Source: Flavobacteriales bacterium (GTDB taxonomy: Bacteria; Bacteroidota; Bacteroidia; Flavobacteriales; UBA7312). Taken from it: 64,000 bases of DNA. How positions within the stretch are numbered: the stretch's first letter is position 1; every line of letters begins with the position of its first letter. The stretch covers positions 1-64,000 of the forward strand of contig JADHMO010000009.1 of the NCBI GenBank assembly GCA_016779995.1, read 5' to 3'. Below are positions 29,177 to 38,324 of this stretch, in pieces. The notes under the pieces are model-generated. The model did not search any database, was not told the DNA's origin, and saw only the letters and a program-made list of their open reading frames with translations. A program made the translations under genes and the position numbers.

Positions 29177-30259
29177 ATGAACCGCACCCTCAAAAACAGC
29201 ATTATACTCATAGCATCAATTATTGGAATAGTGCTAGTTTTTTATCTCAAAACAATTGTTGTATACTTAATAGTATCACTAGTGTTGGCACTTATCGGTA
29301 GGCCAATAATGAAATTGCTCAGTAGAATCCAAATCAAAAAAAGAAATTTACCCAACGCCCTAAAAAGTGTTATTACGCTACTGGTTCTTTTGACATTCTT
29401 TACAGGTTTTTTTGCTCTTTTTACTCCTTTAGTGATGGAAGAAGCTAGAATCATATCTAAAATTAATTTTGAAGCAGTATCATTAGAACTGGAGGAACCC
29501 ATAAATGATTTAGAAAATTGGCTAAAAGACAAACATTTATTGGATGAAAAATCGTCTATTGATAATGAGATAGTTCAATTATTCAGCCTTACCGATGTAA
29601 AATCTATTTTCAATTCGGCCATAGGAATTTTAGGGAACAGCATAATTGCTTTATTTTCTATTATATTCATCACTTTCTTCTTTTTAAAAGAAAAAAAGCT
29701 GTACAGTGATTTTTTGTTAGCCCTAACTCCTGAAAGCAAAACAAATCAGATTCTGAACGTGTTGAAAAACACAAAGCGACTTTTAAGTAGATACTTTATT
29801 GGAATAATATTACAAATAATCATTATTACTATTATAGTTAGCACTGGACTTTCTATTCTAGGAATTAAGAATGCTATTCTAATTGGATTTTTAGCTGGGA
29901 TTATAAATGTTATCCCATACATAGGACCTATGATTGGAGCTATAATTGGTGTAATTATTGGTATTTCAACTAATTTAGATTTGGACTTTTATACACAAGT
30001 TATTCCATTAAGTTTAAAAATATGTGTTGTATTTGCCATTATGCAATTAATTGACAATTTCGTTCTACAACCACTCATATTTTCTAATTCAGTAAAGGCA
30101 CACCCCTTAGAAATTTTCATAATTGTTATTTCGGCAGGTACTTTATGGGGTGTTTTAGGAATGATTATAGCCATACCTTTTTACACTCTTTTTAGAGTTA
30201 TTGCCAAAGAGTTTTTATCTGAATTCAAACTGGTTCAAGAATTGACTAAAAACATTTAA
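29177..30259 (+). CDS. AI-2E (PerM/TqsA) family transporter
   Basis: This 360-residue integral membrane protein has about eight transmembrane helices. Two lie at the N-terminus, a soluble segment spans about 85-140, and the C-terminal helices include the family patch GIINVIPYIGPMIGAIIG and the late VLQPLIFSNSVKAHPLEIF. Members export AI-2 or small molecules or act as Na+/H+ antiporters, so the substrate cannot be assigned. Its stop overlaps the next start (TAATG). Confidence 0.9.
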   Translation: MNRTLKNSIILIASIIGIVLVFYLKTIVVYLIVSLVLALIGRPIMKLLSRIQIKKRNLPNALKSVITLLVLLTFFTGFFALFTPLVMEEARIISKINFEAVSLELEEPINDLENWLKDKHLLDEKSSIDNEIVQLFSLTDVKSIFNSAIGILGNSIIALFSIIFITFFFLKEKKLYSDFLLALTPESKTNQILNVLKNTKRLLSRYFIGIILQIIIITIIVSTGLSILGIKNAILIGFLAGIINVIPYIGPMIGAIIGVIIGISTNLDLDFYTQVIPLSLKICVVFAIMQLIDNFVLQPLIFSNSVKAHPLEIFIIVISAGTLWGVLGMIIAIPFYTLFRVIAKEFLSEFKLVQELTKNI

Positions 30260-31458
30260 TGTCTACTGACTTTAAGAATAAATACAACTTTCTGAACGAT
30301 GAGTTTTGGCAAGATTTTATAGCAAAAAATTATAAGAATCCTATTGACAAACTTCTGTTTTCATTAAATCAAAAACTAGAAGTAGATAGTGGAATTTTAG
30401 CCAATCAACTCAAGGCTAGGCAAATAATTGAAACGAAAATACCCTCATGGAAAAATCATAAAAATCTCATCTTTCCTAAACAACTTAGCATGGAACAATG
30501 CTCATCTGAGCATACTGCTTTATATAAATCCAAAATTTGTAAAGGCGAATCCTGTATTGACTTAACTGGTGGCTTTGGAATAGACAGTTTTTTTATCAGT
30601 AAATCTTTTAAAAATACTATTCATTGCGAAAAGGATTTGGAACTACAATTTATTGCACAACATAACTTGAAGTGTTTGCAAGCAAAAGTTGAATCTCATT
30701 TTACTGATGGCATTGAATATTTAAAGCAAACTAATCAGAGCTTTGACTTGATTTATATTGACCCTTCAAGGAGAAATGAAAACAATACCAAAGTCGTAAG
30801 ACTAGAGGAATACACCCCAAATATCATACTGCACTTAAACCTACTTTTAGAAAAGGGAAAGCAAATCTTAGTTAAAACCTCGCCTTTGCTTGATATCAAA
30901 CTAGCTATGGAGCAATTGCCTCAGCTCAAAGAAATACACGTCATAGCAGTCAATAATGAATGTAAAGAATTGTTGTTTCTCATTGACGCTAATTCAAGTA
31001 AAAAGCAAACATCTATAATTTGTAAAGATTTAGTAAAAGACTTCACTTTTAAATTTGACAATGAGCAAGAACTTAATACTACAATAAACTTATCATTGCC
31101 ACTAAAGTACATTTACGAACCCAATGCAAGTATTTTAAAAGCTGGTGCTTTTAAGTCTATTGCCCTAGCTTTTAAACTAAGTAAACTTCATTCTAACAGT
31201 CATCTTTATACTTCAGAAAATTATGTAAAAGATTTTCCTGGAAGATGTTTTGAACTGAATACGATATGTCGATTGAGTAAAAAAGAAATTCAAACGGCTA
31301 TAAAGTCTAAAAAAGCAAATATTTCTAAGAGAAACTTCCCTAATTCAGTAAATGAGATTCGTAAAAAATTAGGTCTAAATGAAGGTGGTAATGATTATAT
31401 TTTTGCCACTACTTTAATGAATGAAGAAAAGAGACTTTTAATCTGTAGTAAGTGTTAG
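30259..31458 (+). CDS. Class I SAM methyltransferase with THUMP-like domain
   Basis: This 399-residue protein has a SAM-binding motif in CIDLTGGFGIDSFFIS and a catalytic-type DLIYIDPSRRNENN. The C-terminal part resembles the THUMP-like domain seen in Bacteroidota RNA methyltransferases. The target, presumably RNA, is unknown. It is the last gene of the rsmE operon. Its stop overlaps that of the convergent hutH by four bases, with no hairpin terminator between them. Confidence 0.85.
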   Translation: MSTDFKNKYNFLNDEFWQDFIAKNYKNPIDKLLFSLNQKLEVDSGILANQLKARQIIETKIPSWKNHKNLIFPKQLSMEQCSSEHTALYKSKICKGESCIDLTGGFGIDSFFISKSFKNTIHCEKDLELQFIAQHNLKCLQAKVESHFTDGIEYLKQTNQSFDLIYIDPSRRNENNTKVVRLEEYTPNIILHLNLLLEKGKQILVKTSPLLDIKLAMEQLPQLKEIHVIAVNNECKELLFLIDANSSKKQTSIICKDLVKDFTFKFDNEQELNTTINLSLPLKYIYEPNASILKAGAFKSIALAFKLSKLHSNSHLYTSENYVKDFPGRCFELNTICRLSKKEIQTAIKSKKANISKRNFPNSVNEIRKKLGLNEGGNDYIFATTLMNEEKRLLICSKC

Positions 31459-32948
31459 TATATTAAACTTTCCTCTAAAGATAAATTCTGAATAAATTGC
31501 TGCGACTTCATCATTTCATCATGAAGCACTACATCTTTAGATAAAACAGCTACTTCTTGTCTAAAACTATTCACAAAACTTTCTATAAAATCAGAAGACT
31601 TTTTAGTTCTGAAAGATAAGGCTTGAGAGGAAGTCATCAACTCAATACTTAATATTCTTTCGATATTTTCAGCGACTTTATAAAGTTTTGTAGCAGCATT
31701 TGCTCCCATACTAACGTGATCTTCTTGACCATTCGATGATACAATACTATCTACAGATGCTGGAGTACACAATTGTTTGTTTTGACTAGCAATACTTGCA
31801 GCCGTATATTGTGGTATCATAAAACCAGAATTCAAACCAACATTTGGCGTCAAGTAAGGAGGCAAACCTCTTTGCCCTGATACCAAAAGATAAATTCTTC
31901 TTTCAGAAATACTTCCCAACTCGGATAATGCTATTGCCATATGATCCATAACTAATGCTAATGGCTGACCATGAAAATTACCTGCTGATATTACTTTACC
32001 CTCTTTAGCAAAGACATTAGGGTTATCAGTAACTGAATTGATTTCAGTAATAATAGTGTTTTTAGCATAATCTAAAGCATCTTTGGTTGCTCCATGTACT
32101 TGCGGTATGCAACGGAAAGAATATGGGTCTTGAACATTAACTTTTTCCTGTTTGATTAAATCGCTACCCTCTAAAAATTCTGAAATATTTTTAGCCGTCT
32201 TTAACTGCCCACTATGAGGGCGTATAAGGTGTACTAATTCATTAAATGGTTCTATTCTACCATCAAAGGCTTCTAAAGAAACAGAGCCAATTAAATCGGC
32301 TAAATAAGATAGTTTGTAAGCCTTGAAAAGTGTATGAAGTGCGTATGCACTCATAAATTGGGTGCCATTCAATAAGGCTAACCCTTCTTTAGACTTTAAA
32401 CTAATAGGCTTCCAATCCATTTCTTTTAAAACTTGCTCTGATTTGACTTTCTGACCTTTATAATATACTTGACCCAAACCAAGCAATGGTAAAGAAAGAT
32501 GAGCTAAAGGGGCTAAATCACCAGAAGCACCTAGAGAACCTTGCTGATAAACAACAGGTAAAATGTCTTCGTTGTAGAAATCAATAAGTCTATTGACGGT
32601 TTGTAGCTGAACGCCCGAATAACCATACGATAAAGACTGAACTTTTAAAAGAAGCATAAGTTTTACAATAGAACTAGGAACTTCTTCACCAAAACCACAA
32701 GCATGAGAAATGACTAAATTCACTTGTAATTCTTCCAAATTTTCTTGAGAAATGGATTCGTTACATAAGGAGCCAAAACCAGTATTGATACCATAAATTG
32801 GTGTGCTATTATCAGATTGTTCATCTAGGAAAGAACGACAATCTAAAATTCGCTTACTAGCATCTTTAGACAATTTTATAACCTGTTGTTCATGAACAAT
32901 TTCATGCAATTTTTCTAAGGTCAAATATGTGTTATCAATCTGATGCAT
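31455..32948 (-). CDS. hutH: Histidine ammonia-lyase HutH
   Basis: This 497-residue enzyme deaminates L-histidine to urocanate. The MIO cofactor is formed from Ala141-Ser142-Gly143 in GSLGASGDLAPLAH. YGINTGFGSL near residue 52 and the C-terminal part are family-like. The length is normal. It lies 15 bases downstream of aroK and is probably co-transcribed with it, an unusual pairing. HutI and FtcD are encoded 10 kb away; HutU is not in the window. Confidence 0.95.
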   Translation of the reverse strand: MHQIDNTYLTLEKLHEIVHEQQVIKLSKDASKRILDCRSFLDEQSDNSTPIYGINTGFGSLCNESISQENLEELQVNLVISHACGFGEEVPSSIVKLMLLLKVQSLSYGYSGVQLQTVNRLIDFYNEDILPVVYQQGSLGASGDLAPLAHLSLPLLGLGQVYYKGQKVKSEQVLKEMDWKPISLKSKEGLALLNGTQFMSAYALHTLFKAYKLSYLADLIGSVSLEAFDGRIEPFNELVHLIRPHSGQLKTAKNISEFLEGSDLIKQEKVNVQDPYSFRCIPQVHGATKDALDYAKNTIITEINSVTDNPNVFAKEGKVISAGNFHGQPLALVMDHMAIALSELGSISERRIYLLVSGQRGLPPYLTPNVGLNSGFMIPQYTAASIASQNKQLCTPASVDSIVSSNGQEDHVSMGANAATKLYKVAENIERILSIELMTSSQALSFRTKKSSDFIESFVNSFRQEVAVLSKDVVLHDEMMKSQQFIQNLSLEESLIY

Positions 32949-32963
32949 AGCAAACAGTCTTTC

Positions 32964-33467
32964 TTACTCTTCTAAGCAGTATTCTTGGAGTTTTTTGGCA
33001 GATAGGTTATATCCAGTAACTACTTTATGTGCTTTATGGTAAAAGCCTTCTCTTTCTCTGAGTGTTTTATATACATAGTCAAGTAAAACCTCGCCTTCCA
33101 TACCAGCAATTAAAGGTCTAAAAGAATCTGACAATTGTAATCTAGGAATAAGAGCCTTAGGGTGCATATTGATATATACCGTTAGACCATACTCATTCAT
33201 TTGTTCCATATTATCAAAGAAGCAAGGCGTACCTCCACCTACTGAAATAACTACATTTTCAGTATCAATTACTCGGTGAAGATAAACTCTTTCTAGCTTT
33301 CTAAAATAGTCTTCTCCATCATCAGCAAAAATTTCTTTGATGGTTCTACCCTCCTGTTCTTCAATATAATTGTCTAGGTCAATAAAATCGTGTTTAAGGT
33401 TATGGGCAAGTTTTTTTCCTAGGGTGCTTTTTCCGCAACCCATATAGCCGACTAAAAAAATGGTCAT
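32964..33467 (-). CDS. aroK: Shikimate kinase AroK
   Basis: This 167-residue kinase phosphorylates shikimate in the aromatic pathway. Walker A is GYMGCGKST (7-15). The shikimate-binding DLDNYIEEQEG and the Gly-rich VISVGGGTPCF are present, and the lid arginine region is SDSFRPLI. It lies between the SDR gene (28 bases upstream) and hutH (15 bases downstream). Confidence 0.95.
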   Translation of the reverse strand: MTIFLVGYMGCGKSTLGKKLAHNLKHDFIDLDNYIEEQEGRTIKEIFADDGEDYFRKLERVYLHRVIDTENVVISVGGGTPCFFDNMEQMNEYGLTVYINMHPKALIPRLQLSDSFRPLIAGMEGEVLLDYVYKTLREREGFYHKAHKVVTGYNLSAKKLQEYCLEE

Positions 33468-33495
33468 TGTAAATTTAATTTAGGATTAAAAAGGA

Positions 33496-34299
33496 TTAAA
33501 AAGGTGAATTAGGTTCTTTCTTTAAATGATTGTACACTAAGCTATCAACTAAACTTGGTAATAGTTTGTTCAAAAGTACGGTAAGTTTTCCATTAATCGT
33601 TAAAACTAATGAATTTTGTCTATTAACAACAGCTTTATAAATGTATTCTGCAACTTTTTCAGCGGTCATCATTTTACTTTCATCTCTAGGGCTTTCTTTC
33701 TGAATCTCTCCATCTTTAGACAAAGCTGTGTTGCGAATATTTGAAGCCGTAAAACCAGGACAAGCAATAAGGACATGTAAGCCTTTCTTCAAATTTTCTA
33801 TTCGTAAAGATTCTAAGAACCCTTGCATAGCAAACTTAGAAGCTGAATAGGCAGTTCTAGCGGGCAAACCTTTGTAACCTGCTATTGAAGAAACTCCAAC
33901 AACAGAACCTTTTGATTTTAAAATATGAGGTAAGGCATATTTAGTGCAAAATACAGTCCCATAAAAGTTGATATCCATAACTTTTTTCATAACTGATAAA
34001 TCCATTTCCTCAAGAGTTGCTCGCATGGATATCCCAGCATTATTAATAAGAACATCAATTCCTTTAAACTTACTAATGGTTTCTGAAATCAGATGTTGGC
34101 AATCTTCTTCGATACTTACATCTGCTTGAACTGTAAGGACTTCATAACCAGCTGACATCATTTCCTCGCCAACAACTTTTAGTTTGTCATTATTTCTAGC
34201 AGCTAAAACGACCTTACTACCATTCTTGGCAAAATGCCAAGCACAAGCCTTTCCAATTCCTGAAGATGCACCAGTAATGACAACAACTTTGTTTTTCAT
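33496..34299 (-). CDS. Short-chain dehydrogenase/reductase
   Basis: This 267-residue classical SDR carries the NAD(P) motif TGASSGIG (9-16), NNAG (86-89), the catalytic Ser138 and the YxxxK pair Tyr151/Lys155. Arg at 36 after the second strand (LAARNNDK) favours NADP(H). Substrate unknown; the C-terminus (VLLNKLLPSLVDSLVYNHLK) resembles membrane-associated DHRS7-like reductases of lipids. It is the first gene of a likely SDR-aroK-hutH unit. Confidence 0.9.
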   Translation of the reverse strand: MKNKVVVITGASSGIGKACAWHFAKNGSKVVLAARNNDKLKVVGEEMMSAGYEVLTVQADVSIEEDCQHLISETISKFKGIDVLINNAGISMRATLEEMDLSVMKKVMDINFYGTVFCTKYALPHILKSKGSVVGVSSIAGYKGLPARTAYSASKFAMQGFLESLRIENLKKGLHVLIACPGFTASNIRNTALSKDGEIQKESPRDESKMMTAEKVAEYIYKAVVNRQNSLVLTINGKLTVLLNKLLPSLVDSLVYNHLKKEPNSPF

Positions 34300-34343
34300 T
34301 TAAATTTCAGCTTAATTTGCTTTTACAAATAAACGGAATTTAA

Positions 34344-35507
34344 ATGATAATCATAGAAGTAAAAACGTCTGCTCATATAAAAGCTTTTCATAAAATTCCT
34401 TTTGAGATTTATAAAAACGATTCCAACTGGATACCTCACATCAAACAAGATATAGAAAAGGTGTTCACTAAAAAGGAAAACAAATTTTTTAGACATGGTG
34501 AGGCCATTAGGTGGATTTTGAAGAATGACGATAATGTTTACATAGGTCGTATTGCGGCTTTTATCAATAGAAAAAAAGCATTTTCGGAAAAACAACCCAC
34601 AGGAGGAGTAGGTTTTTTTGAATGTATAGATGACCCTAAAGCCTCATCTCTAATGTTTGATACCGCCAAAAAGTGGCTTGAGGATAGAGAAATGGAAGCC
34701 ATGGATGGACCCATAAATTTTGGGGAAAGAGATAGATATTGGGGACTATTAGTTGAAGGCTTTGAAAATAGACCTATCTATGCCAACCCTTATCAGCCAC
34801 CCTATTATCAAAAGTTATTTGAAGATTACGGCTTTTTAACTTACTTCGAACAATTCATGTATTGTCGAAACATCAGTGATGATATTTCAACTAAATACAA
34901 AGAACGATCTGCTCGAATTTTACAAGATAAAGGATATACCTTCAGACATCTAGAAACCAAAAAGATGTTCGACTATGCCGAAGATTTTAGAACCGTCTAT
35001 AATAAAGCTTGGACAACACATAGCAACTTTAAAGGAATGCCTGCTTCTCAAGCCCGTTCTATAATGCGTAAGATGAAACCTATAATGGATGAAAAACTCA
35101 TTTGGTTTGCCTATTATAACAATGAGCCAATAGCTTTTTTCATTGCATTACCTGAGATAAATCAAATTTTTCAGCACATCAATGGTAACTTAAACTGGCT
35201 AGGCAAACTGAAATTTTTATACCATAAATGGAAAGGAAGTTGTAACAATGTATTTGGTATTGCATTTGGTGTAGCACCTGACTTTCAGAAGAAAGGTTTA
35301 GAAGGCGCTATTATTATGGCTGTTAAAAATCAGTTTGAGAATGAAAGTAAGCAGTACAAACAGCTCATCATCACATGGATTGGTGATTTTAACCCCAAAA
35401 TGATAAAGATTGTTCATAATTTGGGTACAGAAAAATATATGACTCTAAGAACCTATCGAAAACTATTCGACGAGAACGCTGATTTTGAACGTTGTAAGAC
35501 AATTTAA
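34344..35507 (+). CDS. GNAT-like acyltransferase of the large Bacteroidota type
   Basis: This 387-residue protein has an N-terminal region with FHKIPFEIYKNDSNWIPH and GRIAAFINRK. The middle includes GPINFGERDRYWGLLVEGF and the C-terminal half contains AFGVAPDFQKKGLEGAII, a GNAT acetyl-CoA-binding-like stretch. Proteins of this sort are usually annotated as GNAT family N-acetyltransferases with unknown substrate. It is divergent from the SDR gene with a 44-base gap and is followed by the tRNA genes. Confidence 0.75.
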   Translation: MIIIEVKTSAHIKAFHKIPFEIYKNDSNWIPHIKQDIEKVFTKKENKFFRHGEAIRWILKNDDNVYIGRIAAFINRKKAFSEKQPTGGVGFFECIDDPKASSLMFDTAKKWLEDREMEAMDGPINFGERDRYWGLLVEGFENRPIYANPYQPPYYQKLFEDYGFLTYFEQFMYCRNISDDISTKYKERSARILQDKGYTFRHLETKKMFDYAEDFRTVYNKAWTTHSNFKGMPASQARSIMRKMKPIMDEKLIWFAYYNNEPIAFFIALPEINQIFQHINGNLNWLGKLKFLYHKWKGSCNNVFGIAFGVAPDFQKKGLEGAIIMAVKNQFENESKQYKQLIITWIGDFNPKMIKIVHNLGTEKYMTLRTYRKLFDENADFERCKTI

Positions 35508-35535
35508 AAAGTCTTAAAAATTTAATTTTATTTTC

Positions 35536-35565
35536 TTGCTGATTGAAATAATGCAATTATATTTG
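35536..35565 (+). promoter_or_regulatory. Promoter of the tRNA-Lys/tRNA-Leu pair
   Basis: TTG at 35536-35538 and TATATTTG at 35558-35565 are separated by exactly 19 bases, a very good Bacteroidota consensus promoter. The tRNA-Lys 5' end is 19 bases after the -7 box. Confidence 0.8.
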
Positions 35566-35584
35566 CACACTCAAAATTAAACCT

Positions 35585-35657
35585 GACCTGGTAGCTCAGT
35601 AGGTAGAGCATCTCCCTTTTAAGGAGAGGGTCCTGGGTTCGAGCCCCAGCCAGGTCA
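35585..35657 (+). tRNA. tRNA-Lys (UUU)
   Basis: A full cloverleaf can be drawn. The acceptor GACCTGG pairs with CCAGGTC and the discriminator is A. The D-arm is GCTC/GAGC and the anticodon stem TCTCC/GGAGA has loop CTTTTAA (anticodon TTT). The T-arm is CTGGG-TTCGAGC-CCCAG. CCA is not encoded. Confidence 0.97.
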
Positions 35658-35658
35658 C

Positions 35659-35684
35659 AAAACCCGTTCATTCGGGTTTTTTTT
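35659..35684 (+). terminator. Hairpin between tRNA-Lys and tRNA-Leu
   Basis: AAAACCCG-TTCATT-CGGGTTTT followed by further T residues looks like an intrinsic terminator placed directly after tRNA-Lys. If it works fully, tRNA-Leu needs readthrough or its own promoter, and none is obvious in the few bases between them. Confidence 0.7.
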
Positions 35685-35689
35685 GTCCC

Positions 35690-35773
35690 GCCCAGGTGGT
35701 GAAATTGGTAGACACGCAGTCTTGAGGGGGCTGTGCTCTTATGAGCGTATGGGTTCAAGTCCCATTCTGGGCA
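35690..35773 (+). tRNA. tRNA-Leu (GAG)
   Basis: This is an 84-base class II tRNA. The acceptor GCCCAGG pairs with TCTGGGC and the discriminator is A. The anticodon stem CAGTC/GGCTG encloses TTGAGGG, giving anticodon GAG with G37. The long variable arm has stem GCTC/GAGC, and the T-arm is ATGGG-TTCAAGT-CCCAT. CCA is not encoded. Confidence 0.95.
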
Positions 35774-35784
35774 CTAAAAAAAAG

Positions 35785-35816
35785 ACTTCTTTTCTAGTAG
35801 ATTAGAAGTTTTTTTA
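35785..35816 (+). terminator. Likely terminator after tRNA-Leu
   Basis: ACTTCT (35785-35790) can pair with AGAAGT (35804-35809), followed by a T run. A smaller inner stem, TTCTA/TAGAA, is an alternative fold. Weaker than the next hairpin. Confidence 0.5.
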
Positions 35817-35848
35817 CGTTTTAGACAACCGATAGACAACCGTACAAA

Positions 35849-35877
35849 AAAATAGCCGAGCGTCTGCTCGGCTATTT
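35849..35877. terminator. Strong hairpin, terminator of the minus-strand T9SS gene
   Basis: AAATAGCCGAGC-GTCT-GCTCGGCTATTT is a perfect 12-pair stem with a four-base loop, flanked by A and T runs. It lies 18 bases after the stop of the minus-strand gene at 35896-36897 and can also serve the tRNA side. Confidence 0.85.
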
Positions 35878-35895
35878 TACATATTAACCAAAAAA

Positions 35896-36897
35896 TTACT
35901 CCATAACTACTCGAACCCTACTTGCTTTTTTATCTCCAATAAATTGTAAAAAATAAACCCCCTGACTCAAAGAACCTTTGTGAAGGTATTCAACAGAATT
36001 ACTGACTGATTTACTTAATAATAGCCTACCATACACATCATACAATTGATAAGAATTTACCTTATCCTTAAAATCCAAGGTAGCATAATCACTAAATGGA
36101 TTGGGGTAAATATCTATATCCAAAATATATTCTTGAATAGTAGTCGTATCTATTTGACAAGCAGCTTGGCAATCTTGTTGATTATTAAAATTTCCTTCTA
36201 ATAAACCAACCTCTTCGCAGCCCGTTGTAGTATTACACTTCCAATTATAGGTACACTCAACCCATTGATCAGGATTGAAATCATATCTTTCTAATTCTAA
36301 ATCTCCTAAACCAACAATATCAATAGCCATTTCTTCCCCATTATCACTTAACGTATAATTAGTAGTAATCACTCCTGAAATTAACAACTGACTATTTCCT
36401 TGGTCCGAACATGTTAAATAGTTAAGAGTGTAACAGCCAACTGAATCAAAACGATAAACAAAGACAGAATCTGTAGTAAACTCAAGATACATTAAAACAG
36501 GAGAGGTTGTTTTCCACTTTCCTTGGTAATTAGAATTTGTATTTGAAGAATCTGAACATGGTTCATAATCGTCTATTGTAAAATCATAAGAATAATAGGT
36601 GGCATTATCAAATGCACTCGTCATATTTAATACTGAATTGCCATCTTGTAGAGTATAATTTACAGGGTAAGATTGACCTGCAACAGACAACGTTAATGTA
36701 TTATTTCCAGAATCGGTAAAAGGAATTTTATCAAGATTATAACAACTATCAACTATTTCATAATAATAAATAGTATCAGAAATTATTTCAACCAGTTCAG
36801 TGGTGTCGCTATTTCGCCACTTTCCCAAATAATCTTGAGATTGTGAAAAAGCGATAAAAGGGAACATAAAAATTATAAGGTAGAATATTTTTTTCAT
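35896..36897 (-). CDS. Secreted T9SS protein with two lipocalin-like repeats
   Basis: This 333-residue protein has a signal peptide (cut near AFS-Q). Two copies of a beta-rich domain of about 95 residues follow; one begins YLGKWRNSDTTELVEIISD, the other YQGKWKTTSPVLMYLEFTTD. Each has a Cys pair around YNLDKIPF/YTLNYLTC and a YTL-x-D-x-G turn. A short Cys-rich module comes next (WKCNTTTGCEEVG ... DCQAAC). The end is a type A T9SS sorting domain (IYPNPFSDYATLDF, YDVYGRLL, GVYFLQFIG). It is probably exported to the surface; the function of the repeats is unknown. Confidence 0.85.
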   Translation of the reverse strand: MKKIFYLIIFMFPFIAFSQSQDYLGKWRNSDTTELVEIISDTIYYYEIVDSCYNLDKIPFTDSGNNTLTLSVAGQSYPVNYTLQDGNSVLNMTSAFDNATYYSYDFTIDDYEPCSDSSNTNSNYQGKWKTTSPVLMYLEFTTDSVFVYRFDSVGCYTLNYLTCSDQGNSQLLISGVITTNYTLSDNGEEMAIDIVGLGDLELERYDFNPDQWVECTYNWKCNTTTGCEEVGLLEGNFNNQQDCQAACQIDTTTIQEYILDIDIYPNPFSDYATLDFKDKVNSYQLYDVYGRLLLSKSVSNSVEYLHKGSLSQGVYFLQFIGDKKASRVRVVME

Positions 36898-37124
36898 GAC
36901 GATTTTTAGGCTTAAGATTATGGCACAAATTTAGTTTTTATTTTTTAAACATCCTTTAAATCAATGTTAACTTATTACGCCTTTAAATAAATTCAACAAA
37001 GTTTTAATGAAAAAACTTATACTTTATATAATAATTATATATTATTGATTTTAAATATTTTATAATATACTTTTGACATTTTGTCAGTATAGATTTAATC
37101 AAATTATAAGACCATTTCAAGCAC

Positions 37125-37152
37125 TTGGCTAATAAAGAATTTTGTAACTTTG
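37125..37152 (+). promoter_or_regulatory. Promoter of trmD, almost at the start codon
   Basis: TTG at 37125-37127 and TAACTTTG at 37145-37152 are separated by 17 bases. The ATG begins at 37157, four bases after the -7 box, so the transcript may start at or next to the ATG. The rest of 36898-37124 is AT-rich and I see nothing else in it. Confidence 0.6.
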
Positions 37153-37156
37153 ATTT

Positions 37157-37834
37157 ATGAGAATTGATATACTAACGATACATCCCGAACTGTTAAAGAG
37201 CCCCTTCGAGCACTCAATTTTGCAACGAGCTATTGATAAAAAAATAGTCGAAATAAGGCTTCATGACATACGCTCCTACTCCACCGATAAACACAAAAAA
37301 GTAGATGATTATCAATTTGGAGGAGGTGCGGGAATGGTTATGTGCATACAACCCATAGCTGATTGCATTGACCAACTAAAATCAGAACGCAACTACGATG
37401 CGGTTGTGTATATGACACCTGACGGTGAGCGACTAGACCAATCCATAGCCAACCACTACTCTACTTTTGAAAACATCATAATACTCTGCGGACATTACAA
37501 GGGTGTTGACCAACGTATCAGAGACCATTACATAACACACGAATTATCCATAGGTGATTTTGTACTAACTGGTGGCGAATTAGCTGCCGCTCTATTTTGC
37601 GACAGCATTATCAGACTGATTCCTGGTGTAATTTCTGACGAAACATCCGCACTAACAGACTCTTTTCAAGACAATTTACTAGCCCCACCTGTCTATACAC
37701 GACCTGCAGAATACAACAATTGGAAAGTTCCAGAAATATTACTATCAGGCAACTTTCCTAAGATAGAAGAATGGAGACACGAACAAGCCATAGAAAGAAC
37801 TAAAAAAAGAAGACCTGACTTATTAGATTCTTAA
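37157..37834 (+). CDS. trmD: tRNA (guanine37-N1)-methyltransferase TrmD
   Basis: This 225-residue SPOUT methyltransferase makes m1G37 in tRNAs reading CNN and CCN/CGG codons, preventing frameshifts. [12 protein letters not shown] opens the protein. The knot holds [12 protein letters not shown] and the SAM-binding [16 protein letters not shown], and the late [15 protein letters not shown] is typical. The gene precedes rplS by 89 bases, a common pairing. tRNA-Leu(GAG) with G37, encoded 1.4 kb away, is a likely substrate. Confidence 0.97.
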   Translation: MRIDILTIHPELLKSPFEHSILQRAIDKKIVEIRLHDIRSYSTDKHKKVDDYQFGGGAGMVMCIQPIADCIDQLKSERNYDAVVYMTPDGERLDQSIANHYSTFENIIILCGHYKGVDQRIRDHYITHELSIGDFVLTGGELAAALFCDSIIRLIPGVISDETSALTDSFQDNLLAPPVYTRPAEYNNWKVPEILLSGNFPKIEEWRHEQAIERTKKRRPDLLDS

Positions 37835-37923
37835 GTATTTTTTCTTTTGATTCTTGAGCTTTATTTAAAATTATATCGTAATATTGCAAACCTTTTTCAA
37901 GGCTAAAACATAACATTACTACA

Positions 37924-38271
37924 ATGGAACAGATTAACTACGTAGAAAACGAATTATTAAAAGGTAATGACTTTCCTTCTTTCAGTGCTGGTGATACAGT
38001 AACTGTACACTACAAAATTAAAGAAGGTGGTAAAGAGAGAACACAGCTTTTTAAAGGTGTAGTAATACAGAGAAAAGGAAAAAGCACAACAGAAACATTT
38101 ACGGTTCGTAAAATTTCAAGTGGTGTTGGTGTAGAAAGAATATTCCCGGTATTATCACCTGCAGTTGAGAAAGTTGAAGTTAATAAAGAAGGTTCTGTAA
38201 GAAGAGCTCGTATTTATTACCTAAGAGGATTAACAGGTAAAAAAGCTAGAATTAAGGAGAAGAGAAGATAA
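37924..38271 (+). CDS. rplS: 50S ribosomal protein L19
   Basis: This 115-residue L19 sits at the 30S-50S interface. The family core [45 protein letters not shown] and the basic tail [11 protein letters not shown] are all present. Its likely -7 box is a weaker TAATATTG about 40 bases upstream, or it is read from trmD. A terminator hairpin follows 21 bases after the stop. Confidence 0.97.
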   Translation: MEQINYVENELLKGNDFPSFSAGDTVTVHYKIKEGGKERTQLFKGVVIQRKGKSTTETFTVRKISSGVGVERIFPVLSPAVEKVEVNKEGSVRRARIYYLRGLTGKKARIKEKRR

Positions 38272-38292
38272 TTTTTCGACGCTCAAGATATT

Positions 38293-38320
38293 AAACCTGC
38301 ACATTGGTGCAGGTTTTTTT
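38293..38320. terminator. Terminator after rplS
   Basis: AAACCTGCAC-ATTG-GTGCAGGTTT is a ten-pair hairpin followed by a T run. It lies between convergent rplS and the PorE-like gene, ends five bases before the latter's stop, and may act in both directions. Confidence 0.88.
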
Positions 38321-38324
38321 ATGT

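Noticed and set aside
34323-34595. Minus-strand open frame overlapping the GNAT-like gene start
   Set aside because: It lies entirely on the antisense of a well-supported gene and shows no recognisable protein features.
35822-35842. Ten-base direct repeat TAGACAACCG after tRNA-Leu
   Set aside because: tRNA ends are common integration sites, so I considered an att site. There is no integrase gene, no repeated tRNA 3' end and no foreign island nearby, so it is most likely a chance or slippage repeat.
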